A model generated the notes under the pieces. It saw only the letters and a program-made list of their open reading frames with translations. It was not told where the DNA came from and did not search any database. Below are positions 1-10,789 of a stretch of DNA of 31,662 bases, in pieces; within the stretch, counting starts at the first letter, position 1; every line of letters starts with the position of its first letter. Origin of the DNA: an uncultured bacterium (GTDB lineage Bacteria > Verrucomicrobiota > Lentisphaeria > Victivallales > UBA1829); assembly GCA_900549415.1 (NCBI GenBank), contig URNX01000039.1, positions 1 through 31,662 on the forward strand. Direction: 5' to 3'. The position numbers and the translations under genes were made by a program.

Positions 1-60
1 CATTCCATCGGTCAAACTGACGGATTCCATACCGTCCACAAAAATACGTTTGCGTTCCAT
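1..60 (-). CDS. Partial CDS, N-terminal 20 residues of an unknown protein
   Basis: An ATG at 58-60 on the minus strand opens a frame (MERKRIFVDGMESVSLTDGM) that runs off the window edge. An AAGGA ribosome binding site lies about 9 bases upstream, and a promoter-like pair lies about 40 bases further up. I do not recognise the protein. The start is supported by the RBS and the promoter; the rest of the gene is not visible. Confidence 0.55.
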   Translation of the reverse strand, partial: MERKRIFVDGMESVSLTDGM

Positions 61-102
61 TCTTGCAAATTCCTTAAGGTTGAAGCAAAATTTTATTACA
101 TA

Positions 103-131
103 TATATAGCATACTTTAGTAGAAATGTCTA
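103..131 (-). promoter_or_regulatory. Sigma-70-type promoter for the partial gene at 1-60
   Basis: On the minus strand, TAGACA (126-131) is followed after exactly 17 bases by TATATA (103-108). The expected transcription start is near 96, leaving a short leader to the ATG at 60. It lies downstream of the glutamine synthetase terminator, so the edge gene is probably transcribed separately. Confidence 0.5.
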
Positions 132-159
132 ATCGGATTTTGAAAAAAGCGGCTTTTTT

Positions 160-206
160 ATTTAAGAAAGACCGCCCGCCGGGAGGAGAGAGAACCCGAC
201 GGGCGG
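160..206 (-). terminator. Rho-independent terminator of the glutamine synthetase gene
   Basis: CCGCCCGCCGGG (172-183) pairs with CCCGACGGGCGG (195-206) with one mismatch. On the minus strand the hairpin is followed by a T-rich run (TCTTTCTT). It sits about 30 bases beyond the stop codon at 237. A small A6G/CT6 inverted repeat follows at about 143-158 and may act as a backup. Confidence 0.7.
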
Positions 207-236
207 CGAAGGGATGTTCGGTTTAAGCCGGAAGCA

Positions 237-2372
<2,136 letters not shown>

Positions 2373-2422
2373 GTGCCATTCTCCTCTTTAAGCGCACAGT
2401 TTATTGGTGATGACATGGCTTA

Positions 2423-2441
2423 TAGCACATGCAATGCCAAC
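2423..2441 (-). promoter_or_regulatory. Sigma-54 (-24/-12) promoter of the GSIII gene
   Basis: Read on the minus strand, the sequence is TTGGCATTGCATGTGCTA. The invariant GG (complement of 2437-2438) and GC (complement of 2425-2426) are separated by exactly 10 bases, as RpoN promoters require, and the TTGGCA and TGCT flanks fit the consensus. The expected start site is near 2413, about 40 bases before the ATG. Confidence 0.72.
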
Positions 2442-2506
2442 TTTTGCTCCGATACTATATCCGTATTCAGATAATTTTTCAAACCCTGTTGCGAAATATT
2501 TAAAAA

Positions 2507-2552
2507 TTACATTTTTGTAACAGTAACGTTGAGTATGGAAACAAAAATGTAA
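2507..2552. promoter_or_regulatory. Putative shared enhancer (UAS) with two inverted dyads
   Basis: TTACATTTTTGT (2507-2518) recurs as its exact reverse complement (2541-2552). Each copy belongs to a 14-bp dyad: TTACA-N4-TGTAA at 2507-2520, and a less perfect one at 2539-2552. Their centres are 32 bp apart, about three helical turns. They lie about 100 and 132 bases upstream of the predicted GSIII start site, and about 140 and 172 bases upstream of the predicted gltB start site. This is the usual place for an activator of sigma-54 RNA polymerase, such as an NtrC-like protein. The protein that binds is not identified. A long-loop hairpin is the alternative reading. Confidence 0.6.
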
Positions 2553-2658
2553 CCTCCGGTGTTCCGGAACCCGTCCGGGAAAGAAAAATCCGCAGATTTC
2601 TTTGCTTATTTATATAAAAGCTCTGTTATTTTTGCCGGTGTATGCTATTTTATGAATG

Positions 2659-2676
2659 TTGGCACAAAGAATGCTA
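2659..2676 (+). promoter_or_regulatory. Sigma-54 (-24/-12) promoter of gltBD
   Basis: TTGGCACAAAGAATGCTA contains GG (2661-2662) and GC (2673-2674) exactly 10 bases apart. TGGCAC matches the -24 element fully, and ATGCT differs from TTGCT at one base. The expected start is near 2686. GGGAGG (2705-2710) then lies 8 bases before the ATG at 2719. Confidence 0.78.
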
Positions 2677-2718
2677 TATTCCGGGCAGCAACGGATAATT
2701 AACAGGGAGGATTGAACG

Positions 2719-5700
2719 ATGGTTCAACAAAACTTTCAGGGACGTCCCGAATTTCCCCAGGGGCAGGGACTCTACGACTTTGAACAGGAACACGATGCGT
2801 GCGGCGTCGGTCTGATCGCCGACCTTGACAACCGCAAGTCGCACCGCATTGTGGAAATGGGCGTCGAGGCGCTGCGCCGTCTCACGCACCGCGGCGCAAC
2901 CGGATACGACCCCGAAACCGGTGACGGCGCAGGTATTCTCACACATATTCCCGATGAACTCTTCCGCAGTGAAAAAGAGCTCGCCGCCGTTCTGCCTCCC
3001 GCAGGCGAATACGCGGTTGCAATGCTCTTCCTGCCCACCGGAGCGGCGGAGCTTGCCAAAGCTTCCGCTCTCTTTGAAGATGCCTGCAAGAGCGAAGGTT
3101 TCCCCGTACTCGCATGGCGCGACGTTCCGACCGACTCGACGAAAATCGGAAAGGCGGCCGCCGCAACGATGCCGGTCATCAAACAGGTCTTCCTCGGCAA
3201 GAAGGGCGCAACTCAGGATGAATTCGAGCGCAACCTTTACATCGTCCGCAAGGTTTTCGAGAAGGAAGCCGCAAAAATCGACTTCAAGGGCGGCCGCCCC
3301 TATGTCGTGAGCCTCTCTTCCCGCTCCATTGTGTACAAAGGACTGCTCCTCGCTCATCAGATTTCCAAGTTCTATCCGGATCTGGCAAGCGAAAACTTCA
3401 AGAGCGCGCTCGCGATTGTTCATCAGCGTTACAGCACGAACACTTTCCCGACCTGGCCGCTCGCCCACCCGTTCCGCTATCTCGCGCACAACGGCGAAAT
3501 CAACACGATCCGCGGAAACCTCAATCACATGAGAGCGCGCGAACCGATGCTGGAATCCCCGCTGTTCGGTGAAAACATCAAGAAAATCATTCCCGTCATT
3601 CCGGACGGTCAGAGCGACTCGGCTTCGCTGGACAATGCGCTTGAGCTTCTTGTGGAGGGCGGACGCTCTCTGCCGCACGCCATGCTGATGCTCGTCCCGC
3701 AGGCATGGGGCAAGGATTACCACATCGGACAGGACGTCCGCGGGTTCTTCGAATATCATTCCGCAATCATGGAACCGTGGGACGGTCCCGCCGCCATTGC
3801 GTTCTCCGACGGCATCAACGCCGGCGCAATGCTCGACCGCTCCGGTCTGCGTCCCGCCCGTTATACCATCTCCGCCGACCGCACCTTCGTTCTCGCTTCG
3901 GAAACCGGCGTGCTTGACATCGCCCCCGGCGCCGTGCTGGAACATGGACGTCTCGGTCCCGGACAGATGATCTACCTCGATCTCGAAAACGGACGCGTCC
4001 GCTATGACGCTGAAATCAAGTCGCAGGTTGCGCGTCTCCAGCCGTACCGCCGCTGGGTTCAGGAAAACCGCATCACCATCAACGGCTTCCTTGACCAGGC
4101 GACGCCCGCCGCGATCGGCTACGACATCACCCGAAGACAGAAACTCTTCGGCTACTCCCGCGAAGATCTCGACATTCTGATCTCCGCCATGGCGCAGAAC
4201 GGACAGGAACCCACCGGCTCGATGGGCAACGACGCCGCGCTCGCCGTGCTCTCTGAAAAACCGCAGATTCTTTACAACTACTTCAAACAGCTGTTCGCCC
4301 AGGTGACGAACCCGCCGATCGACCCGATCCGCGAGGCTTCCGTCATGACGCTGATGACCTACATCGGCAACCACGGCAACATCCTTGAGGAGTCTCCGAA
4401 ACATGCGCATCTGGTGAAGATGCAGCAGCCGATCCTCTCCGACGAAGACCTCGGACGTCTCCGCGATCTGAATCTTCCGGACTTCCGCACGCAGACCATC
4501 AAGATTGCATATACTCCGGAAGTCGGACTTGAACAGGCTCTTGAATCCATCTGCGCGGAAGCGGAAAAATCGGTTCGCGAAGGCCGGAACGTCATCATTC
4601 TGAGCGACCGCGACCTCACGGACGAGGAAAGCCCGATTCCGTCTCTGCTTGCCGCATCCGCCGTCAATGCGCGTCTGCTTGCCGCCGGCATCCGCAGCGG
4701 TTCGGGCGTGATTCTGGAAACAGGCGACGCCCGCGAAGTCATGCATTTCGCTCTGCTGCTCGGCTACGGCGCGACTGCAATCAACCCGTACCTCGCACTC
4801 GAAACGGTTTCCGAACTCGTCAAGGAAGGCAAAGTCAAACTTGATCCCGCCACGGCAACCGGAAATTACATCCATGCGATCTGCAAGGGACTGCGCAAGA
4901 TCATGTCCAAGCAGGGCATTTCGACCCTCCGCAGTTTCCGCAGCGCCCAGCTGTTCGAGGCAGTCGGACTCAGCTCCGAGCTGGTTTCCAAATACTTCAC
5001 CGGAACCGCCTCCCGTATCGGCGGCATCGGTCTGAAGGAGATTGAACACGAAGTCGCTCTCCGCGTGAACGCCGCCCGCGGCGAAACGTTCGGACAGCCC
5101 TATCTGCTCCCCTCCGGCGGTCAGTACAAGTTCCGCAAGGACGGCGAGAGCCATCTGTGGACTCCGGAGACCATCACTCTGCTTCAGCAGGCGGTCCGCA
5201 ACAACGACTACGGCAAATTCAAACAGTACACCAAGCTCATCAACGAGCGCGAGCACGGCATCTGCACTCTGCGCGGACTCTTCAAATTCAAAGAGACCAC
5301 GCCGGTTCCGCTTGAGGAAGTCGAAAGCGCATCCGAAATTGTCAAGCGCTTTGTGACCGGCGCAATGTCCTACGGTTCCATCAGCCCGGAAGCCCACACC
5401 ACGATCGCCCGCGCTATGAACGAGCTCGGCGGCATGAGCAACTCCGGCGAAGGCGGCGAAGACCCGGCGCGCTATGTGACGAAGCCCGGTGAAGTCAGCC
5501 TTTCCAGCGCAATCAAGCAGATCGCTTCCGGACGTTTCGGCGTTACGGCGGAATACCTTGCGAACGCAAAGGAACTTCAGATCAAGATCGCCCAGGGCGC
5601 GAAGCCGGGCGAAGGCGGTCAGCTTCCCGGACACAAGGTCAACGACCTCGTCGCCCGCGTCCGTCACTCCACCCCCGGCGTGACGCTGATTTCGCCCCCG

Positions 5701-7248
5701 CCGCACCATGACATCTACTCGATCGAAGACCTTGCGCAGCTGATCTTCGACCTCCGCAACGCAAACCCGAAGGCGCGCGTTTCCGTGAAGCTCGTTTCCG
5801 AACTCGGCGTCGGAACGGTTGCCGCGGGCGTTGCAAAAGGTCATGCGGATGTGGTTCTCATCAGCGGACACGACGGCGGAACCGGAGCAAGCCCGCTCTC
5901 CAGCATCAAGCACGCCGGGCTCCCGTGGGAAATCGGCCTTGCCGAAACCCAGCAGACTCTGCGCCTGAACAAGCTCCGCGACGGCATCCGCGTACAGGTC
6001 GACGGACAGCTCAAGACCGGACGCGACGTCGTGATCGGCGCCCTGCTCGGTGCGGAGGAGTTCGGATTTGCAACCACGGTTCTGGTCTCCATGGGATGCC
6101 TGATGATGCGCAAGTGCCACGACAACACCTGCCCGGTCGGTATCGCAACGCAGGATCCGGAACTCCGCAAGCTCTTCAAGGGCAAACCGGAACACGTCAA
6201 GAACTTCCTGCTCTATATTGCTGAAGAGGCGCGAGAAGTGCTCGCAAGCCTCGGACTTCACTCCATCGACGAGGCTGTCGGACGCTCCGACCTGCTTGAC
6301 ACCGCCGAAGCCCTGAAGTTCTGGAAGACGCAGAACCTTGACTTCAGCCGCATCTTCGCCCAGGTTGCCCCGGACGATCTGCCGCGCAAGTCCTCGCGGA
6401 AGCAGGAACGCCCCGCGACGTTCGACGACGAGAAGCTGATTCCGCGTCTGACCGACTCCATCGAAAAGGGAGAGAAGGCGCTTCTCTACCTCCCGCTCCG
6501 CAACAAAGACCGCAGCGTCGGAACGCGTCTGAGCTATCACATCGCGTCCCGCTACGGACACAAGGGACTGCCGGAAGACACAATCAAGGTCGAGTTCAGC
6601 GGCTGCGCCGGACAGAGCTTCGGAGCATTCCTTGCTGCAGGCGTTACCCTGACCCTCAAGGGCGAGGCGAACGACTACGTCGGCAAAGGTCTCTCGGGCG
6701 GCAAAATTGTGGTCCGTCCGCCCTCTGAAAGCCGCTTCGTTCCGGAGGAGAGCATCATCGTCGGCAACGTCATCGGCTACGGCGCAATCGCCGGAAAGAT
6801 GTTCATCAACGGACTCGCGGGCGAGCGTTTCGCCATCCGCAACAGCGGCATGACCGCAGTTGTGGAAGGAACGGGCGACCACACCTGCGAATACATGACA
6901 GGCGGTCTGGTGATCGTTCTCGGCAAGACAGGCATGAATTTCGCCGCCGGCATGACGGGCGGTATCGCATACGTGCTCGATGAAACCGGCGACTTTGACC
7001 TGCGCTGTAACCTTGCGACCGTGGACCTTGAGTCGATCCACAAGGGATCGGAAGACGAGGAACTCCTTCTCTCCCTGATCAAGGAACACGAAGCCGCCAC
7101 CGGCAGCCCAAAGGCCGGACGCATCCTGCGCGAATGGGAGGACATGATCCCGAAATTTGTGAAGGTCTTCCCGGTCGAATACCGTCAGGCGCTCGGCAAG
7201 ATGCACAAGGACGACGCCGAAATCAACCGCACCAAGCACAGCAACTGA
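2719..7248 (+). CDS. gltB: Glutamate synthase (NADPH) large subunit, 1509 aa
   Basis: This is the alpha subunit of GOGAT. It hydrolyses glutamine at an N-terminal Ntn amidotransferase site, channels ammonia through the protein, and forms glutamate from 2-oxoglutarate at the FMN site. Cys28 in EHDACGVG would be the nucleophile after removal of a 27-residue propeptide. The FMN domain carries NSGEGGE (about 907-915) and AKPGEGGQLPG. The 3Fe-4S cysteines are Cys1127, Cys1133 and Cys1138 (C-x5-C-x4-C). The C-terminal GxGxG beta-helix domain is complete (for example SGGKIVVRPP and MTGGLVIVLG). The length matches the bacterial family. The start is fixed by a strong RBS. The gene forms an operon with gltD, whose start is 22 bases after this stop, under a sigma-54-type promoter. 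Confidence 0.98.
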   Translation: MVQQNFQGRPEFPQGQGLYDFEQEHDACGVGLIADLDNRKSHRIVEMGVEALRRLTHRGATGYDPETGDGAGILTHIPDELFRSEKELAAVLPPAGEYAVAMLFLPTGAAELAKASALFEDACKSEGFPVLAWRDVPTDSTKIGKAAAATMPVIKQVFLGKKGATQDEFERNLYIVRKVFEKEAAKIDFKGGRPYVVSLSSRSIVYKGLLLAHQISKFYPDLASENFKSALAIVHQRYSTNTFPTWPLAHPFRYLAHNGEINTIRGNLNHMRAREPMLESPLFGENIKKIIPVIPDGQSDSASLDNALELLVEGGRSLPHAMLMLVPQAWGKDYHIGQDVRGFFEYHSAIMEPWDGPAAIAFSDGINAGAMLDRSGLRPARYTISADRTFVLASETGVLDIAPGAVLEHGRLGPGQMIYLDLENGRVRYDAEIKSQVARLQPYRRWVQENRITINGFLDQATPAAIGYDITRRQKLFGYSREDLDILISAMAQNGQEPTGSMGNDAALAVLSEKPQILYNYFKQLFAQVTNPPIDPIREASVMTLMTYIGNHGNILEESPKHAHLVKMQQPILSDEDLGRLRDLNLPDFRTQTIKIAYTPEVGLEQALESICAEAEKSVREGRNVIILSDRDLTDEESPIPSLLAASAVNARLLAAGIRSGSGVILETGDAREVMHFALLLGYGATAINPYLALETVSELVKEGKVKLDPATATGNYIHAICKGLRKIMSKQGISTLRSFRSAQLFEAVGLSSELVSKYFTGTASRIGGIGLKEIEHEVALRVNAARGETFGQPYLLPSGGQYKFRKDGESHLWTPETITLLQQAVRNNDYGKFKQYTKLINEREHGICTLRGLFKFKETTPVPLEEVESASEIVKRFVTGAMSYGSISPEAHTTIARAMNELGGMSNSGEGGEDPARYVTKPGEVSLSSAIKQIASGRFGVTAEYLANAKELQIKIAQGAKPGEGGQLPGHKVNDLVARVRHSTPGVTLISPPPHHDIYSIEDLAQLIFDLRNANPKARVSVKLVSELGVGTVAAGVAKGHADVVLISGHDGGTGASPLSSIKHAGLPWEIGLAETQQTLRLNKLRDGIRVQVDGQLKTGRDVVIGALLGAEEFGFATTVLVSMGCLMMRKCHDNTCPVGIATQDPELRKLFKGKPEHVKNFLLYIAEEAREVLASLGLHSIDEAVGRSDLLDTAEALKFWKTQNLDFSRIFAQVAPDDLPRKSSRKQERPATFDDEKLIPRLTDSIEKGEKALLYLPLRNKDRSVGTRLSYHIASRYGHKGLPEDTIKVEFSGCAGQSFGAFLAAGVTLTLKGEANDYVGKGLSGGKIVVRPPSESRFVPEESIIVGNVIGYGAIAGKMFINGLAGERFAIRNSGMTAVVEGTGDHTCEYMTGGLVIVLGKTGMNFAAGMTGGIAYVLDETGDFDLRCNLATVDLESIHKGSEDEELLLSLIKEHEAATGSPKAGRILREWEDMIPKFVKVFPVEYRQALGKMHKDDAEINRTKHSN

Positions 7249-7270
7249 TTGAGAGAAGGAGGCAACTGTT

Positions 7271-8701
7271 ATGGGAAAGAATCTGAAACGCGCATTCTAT
7301 GACGTTCAGCGTCAGGCGCATACATATCGTCCGCTCGAGGAGCGCAAGCTCGACTTCAAGGAAGTGGAGGTTCCCCCGAATCCGGAAGTCCTGAAACTTC
7401 AGGCGGAGCGCTGCATGGACTGCGGCATTCCGTTCTGTCATGGAACCGGCTGCCCGCTCGGCAACCAGATCCCCGAATTCAACGAGGCGGTCGCCAACGG
7501 CCGTCTTGAGGACGCCTGGAACCTGCTCTCATCCACGAGCCCGTTTCCGGAATTCACCTCGCGCATCTGCCCCGCTCTCTGCGAAGGCTCCTGCACCTGC
7601 GGTCTCAATTTCGAACCGGTCACGGTTCGCCAGATTGAGCGCTACATCGTGGAACAGGCTTATGAAAAGGGACTTGTGAAGGTCCGGCACGTGGCGAAAC
7701 GTTCCGGAAAATCGGTCGCCGTCATCGGCGCCGGTCCCTCCGGACTTGCCGCCGCGACGATCCTCAATCAGCACGGACACAAAGTCACGGTCTATGAGCG
7801 CGATCTCCAAGCCGGCGGACTCCTCCGCTACGGCATTCCCGATTTCAAACTCAAAAAAGAGATCATCGAACGCCGCGTCAAGCTGATGGAGGCCGAAGGC
7901 GTGAAATTCGAAACCGGCGTCAACATCGGCGTCGACATCTCCGGCGAATACCTGAGGCGCAAATACGACGCCGTGGTCGTCGCCGCCGGAACCCGTCAGC
8001 CGCGCGATCTCAAGATTCCCGGACGCGAACTCGACGGCATTCTTCCCGCGACGAAGTTCCTCGCGGAGCAGAACCGTCTGGTTTCCGGCGAACACACGGG
8101 CGAACATCCGTATTCGGCAAAGGGCAGGCGGGTTCTCGTGATCGGCGGCGGCGATACCGGCTCCGACTGCGTAGGAACCTCGATCCGGCAGGGCGCGGCG
8201 TCCGTCGTTCAGGTTGAAATCATGCCGCAGCCGCCGGAGAAGCGTTCGGTCAACACGCCGTGGCCGATGTGGCCGTACATGCTCCGCACCTCCTCCAGCC
8301 ATATGGAAGGCTGCGAACGGAAGTGGAACATTGCGACGAAATCGTTCTTCGGCAAAGACGGCAAAGTCGCGGGCGTCAAGTGCGTGCTTGCCGACTGGGA
8401 GTTCTCGTCGCAGGGCAAGCCGTTGAAGTTCACGGAAAAGGGCGAAGAATTTGAGATTCAGGCGGATCTGGTTCTTCTCGCGATGGGCTTCACCGGAATT
8501 CCGGCGGAGGATCTCTACCCCGCCCAGCTCGGACTGTCCCTCGAGCGCAATCTCATCAAGGCGAACCCGGATGGCGAAACGGCGGTTGCCGGAGTGTTCG
8601 CCGCCGGAGACGTCAAGTCCGGACCCTCTCTTGTGGTCCGCGCGATTGCCTCCGGCCGTCAGGTCGCTGCGAAGGTGAATGATTACCTGAACACTCTGTA
8701 A
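7271..8701 (+). CDS. gltD: Glutamate synthase (NADPH) small subunit, 476 aa
   Basis: This is the beta subunit of GOGAT. It passes electrons from NADPH through FAD and 4Fe-4S clusters to GltB. The N-terminal cluster cysteines are in CMDCGIPFCHGTGCPLG (Cys48, 51, 56, 61) and CPALCEGSCTCG (from about 100). The FAD-binding fold shows VIGAGPSGLAAA near 151, and the NADPH fold shows VIGGGDTGSDC near 290. The C-terminal FAD motif VFAAGDVKSGPSLVVRAI is intact. AAGGAGG precedes the ATG. It is the second and last gene of the gltBD operon and is followed by two consecutive hairpins. Stand-alone GltD-like homologues serve other enzymes, but direct linkage to gltB makes the GOGAT role clear. Confidence 0.97.
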   Translation: MGKNLKRAFYDVQRQAHTYRPLEERKLDFKEVEVPPNPEVLKLQAERCMDCGIPFCHGTGCPLGNQIPEFNEAVANGRLEDAWNLLSSTSPFPEFTSRICPALCEGSCTCGLNFEPVTVRQIERYIVEQAYEKGLVKVRHVAKRSGKSVAVIGAGPSGLAAATILNQHGHKVTVYERDLQAGGLLRYGIPDFKLKKEIIERRVKLMEAEGVKFETGVNIGVDISGEYLRRKYDAVVVAAGTRQPRDLKIPGRELDGILPATKFLAEQNRLVSGEHTGEHPYSAKGRRVLVIGGGDTGSDCVGTSIRQGAASVVQVEIMPQPPEKRSVNTPWPMWPYMLRTSSSHMEGCERKWNIATKSFFGKDGKVAGVKCVLADWEFSSQGKPLKFTEKGEEFEIQADLVLLAMGFTGIPAEDLYPAQLGLSLERNLIKANPDGETAVAGVFAAGDVKSGPSLVVRAIASGRQVAAKVNDYLNTL

Positions 8702-8710
8702 GGAATTTAT

Positions 8711-8781
8711 ACAGGTCCCGGGGGAGCGTCGACGTCCGTTGCGCACAGACTCCCTCTCTCAAGGCGCTCCCCCGGGTCTGT
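8711..8781 (+). terminator. Long-stem hairpin after gltD
   Basis: ACAGGTCCCGGGGGAGCG (8711-8728) pairs almost perfectly with CGCTCCCCCGGGTCTGT (8765-8781) across a 36-base loop, and ATTTTCT follows. The stem begins 9 bases after the gltD stop. It may be a first terminator, a 3'-end stabilising structure, or a processed RNA. The loop is longer and the T-run weaker than in a standard terminator. Confidence 0.55.
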
Positions 8782-8799
8782 ATTTTCTGATCCCCACAG

Positions 8800-8841
8800 G
8801 CGGGAATTCCGGAAAATGAAATCCGGAGTTCCCGCTTTTTT
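8800..8841 (+). terminator. Strong rho-independent terminator of gltBD
   Basis: GCGGGAATTCCGGA (8800-8813) pairs with TCCGGAGTTCCCGC (8822-8835) with one mismatch across an 8-base loop, followed by six T (8836-8841). It separates gltBD from the convergent minus-strand operon that ends at 8864. In the minus direction there is no T-run, so it is mainly a plus-strand terminator. Confidence 0.85.
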
Positions 8842-8863
8842 GACTTTGCGGAATAATGATGAA

Positions 8864-10789
8864 TTATACGGGACGGCCGTCCCGTTCGGTGAAGTATTCG
8901 TTCGTTTTCAGTGTGCGTCCGTTCTTGAGCGTGAACGGTGCGCAGCCGATGTTGGCGGTGACGACGGTTCCGTCCGAAAAAACGGTGCGGGCGACCGCGT
9001 GCAGGCGCCGTCCGTCAAATTCCGGCTCCGTCAGGAACTCGTGGCGGAGCATTTCCGCCGTGAAGGTTCCGCGCATTTCGCGTGACTGCTTCAGACTTTC
9101 CGCATCGAATCCGGTCGGCAGAAGCGCATAGAGTGCGCAGTATGCCGGATATTCTCCTTCGCCGATTCCGTAGGATTCGGAATCCGCGGTGTAGTTGAGC
9201 ACGGAATCGTGGAAGACCAGCTGCCAGAGCGGAACCGGAATCAGCGGCAGACTGCACTGCGGCAGGAACGTTCCGCCGACCGGACAGAACGCGCCGAGAT
9301 CGACGATGTCCGCGCAGTATTCGTGCGGACTCTGCTCTGTCGCCACCGAGCCGAAAATCTGTTTGGCTAATTTCAGAACTTTGCGGCGGCTTGCGTAATC
9401 CTCCCGCTGTCCGTGGCGGTGTTCCGGATGAAAACAGGAGAGCGGAACCGCGGAACCGAAGACATCCAGATAGATGCTGCCGCGTCCGGTCAGTTCCGCA
9501 ATCCGCGGCAGATCGCGCTCCGCGTATTCAAGTGAAAAATCGGAGCAGAGATGCCAGGCGCGTCCGCCGCGCCAGATCCCTCCGCGCCGCAAAGCGCCCG
9601 ATTCATCGCGGGAAATCTTCTCTTCGGGAAACTCCGGACTGTTCCGGTAGCATTCGTAATAGTTGTCGTGGACGGAGAAGATATAGCCTTCGGAGAGCGA
9701 ACGGGCGTACTCGGCGGCGGCGCGGAACTCCGCTTCCGTTCCGCGTTCGGGATTCGGCGGAAGGCGTGTCGGATACATGCTGTCGTAGCCGCCACGGTTC
9801 CATCCGGCGTTGTAGACGCAGACGCGGTCGAATCCGTTCGCTTTCGCCGTATCGAAAATTTCGTATGCGGTCCAGTTCGCGGCGAGGCCTTCCTGAGACT
9901 TGCGTTCAGGGGCGGTTGCAAAATAACTCCAGGAGTGCGGAACCGGAGCGGTGCGCGTGGCGTAGACGTCGTGTTTCCAGATCACCGCGCCGACCAGTTT
10001 TTCAACTTCCGGACTCCGCGCGATTTTCTCTTTGAGGGAGACGAACCGTCCTTCGGATTTCACGATTCCGCGATACCATTTCGCCAGCCGGTTGTAATCG
10101 CTGCCCGCGGGCATGGCGGTCAGCCGGAGTTCGCGGCGGTAGTTGGAAACCAGCGCATTGAAATCAAACACGGGAGAGAACGAGACTTCGCCGGGGACAA
10201 CGTTGACTTCCGCATGCACGTTCATATCGCAGTAGTCTTTGAGATGAACGGCAAGTCCGGCTTTCTTTTCCGGAAGAATGCCGAAAAAGGTCATGTTCAG
10301 GCTTCCGGCGGCGGTCATGTCGAATTCCTCGCGCCGGGATTCGGGGAAGGTTAGCTGTGCGCCGTATCCGCAGGGAACCGGACACTTCACGCGTTCGCCG
10401 CTGGAGAAGCGGAGCAGACGGTTCGGGAAGGTGAGTGTGATGTCTTCTTCTTCCAGATTTTCGATCCGGTTGACTGCGAAGACCGCGGACTCTTCTTCCA
10501 GTCGGATTTCAAATTCAAAAAGAAAATCCGGAACATTGAGCGGACGGCGGTACTGGTTCTCTTTGAAGCGTGCAAAACAGTCGAGTTTGCGGAAGCGGAT
10601 CCGCATGGTTCCGTTTTCGCATTCCACGGAATGTTCCGCATGTTCGCGCAGGGGAAAATCCCAGCAGTGTCCGTAGCGGAGCTGAAACGGTGCATTGCTG
10701 TTCCAGATTCCGCCGAAACGTTTGTCCGTGAGTGTGAGACGGAGCTGTTCGTCCAGTTCGACGGCGTAAAAACTGTTTTCAATTTTCAT
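8864..10789 (-). CDS. Putative glycoside hydrolase, GH101/DUF5696-like, 641 aa
   Basis: There is no signal peptide, so this is probably a cytoplasmic enzyme acting on imported or released oligosaccharides. Residues 1 to about 230 are beta-rich, as in a galactose-mutarotase-like sandwich. Residues about 265-560 look like a TIM barrel, with CVYNAGWNRGGYDS, YLDVFGSA (Asp442) and SVATEQSPHEY (Glu485). Asp442 and Glu485 sit where the nucleophile and acid/base fall in GH101-like enzymes, followed by QLVFHDSVLNYTADSESYG, which is typical of that group. It is the last gene of the operon. Its start overlaps the end of the upstream gene by 11 bases, and its RBS (AAAGGA) lies inside that gene, suggesting translational coupling. 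The family assignment is from motif memory and the substrate is unknown. Confidence 0.6.
   Translation of the reverse strand: MKIENSFYAVELDEQLRLTLTDKRFGGIWNSNAPFQLRYGHCWDFPLREHAEHSVECENGTMRIRFRKLDCFARFKENQYRRPLNVPDFLFEFEIRLEEESAVFAVNRIENLEEEDITLTFPNRLLRFSSGERVKCPVPCGYGAQLTFPESRREEFDMTAAGSLNMTFFGILPEKKAGLAVHLKDYCDMNVHAEVNVVPGEVSFSPVFDFNALVSNYRRELRLTAMPAGSDYNRLAKWYRGIVKSEGRFVSLKEKIARSPEVEKLVGAVIWKHDVYATRTAPVPHSWSYFATAPERKSQEGLAANWTAYEIFDTAKANGFDRVCVYNAGWNRGGYDSMYPTRLPPNPERGTEAEFRAAAEYARSLSEGYIFSVHDNYYECYRNSPEFPEEKISRDESGALRRGGIWRGGRAWHLCSDFSLEYAERDLPRIAELTGRGSIYLDVFGSAVPLSCFHPEHRHGQREDYASRRKVLKLAKQIFGSVATEQSPHEYCADIVDLGAFCPVGGTFLPQCSLPLIPVPLWQLVFHDSVLNYTADSESYGIGEGEYPAYCALYALLPTGFDAESLKQSREMRGTFTAEMLRHEFLTEPEFDGRRLHAVARTVFSDGTVVTANIGCAPFTLKNGRTLKTNEYFTERDGRPV

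Larger units (their letters stand above)
2373..2718. other. Divergent control region between GSIII and gltB
   Basis: This 346-bp stretch has no gene. It contains a minus-strand -24/-12 element near the GSIII start, a plus-strand -24/-12 element near the gltB start, and between them an inverted pair of TTACATTTTTGT sequences. A perfect 10-bp palindrome, GTTCCGGAAC, sits at 2561-2570. The rest is AT-rich around 2590-2660. The layout suggests coordinated nitrogen control of both transcription units. Confidence 0.75.

Noticed and set aside
2674..7239. A 1521-codon open frame on the minus strand covering all of gltB
   Set aside because: It is the complement of a verified gene with a complete set of GltB motifs. 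The antisense frame stays open because gltB avoids the codons that would give stops on the other strand, and its translation has no recognisable domain.
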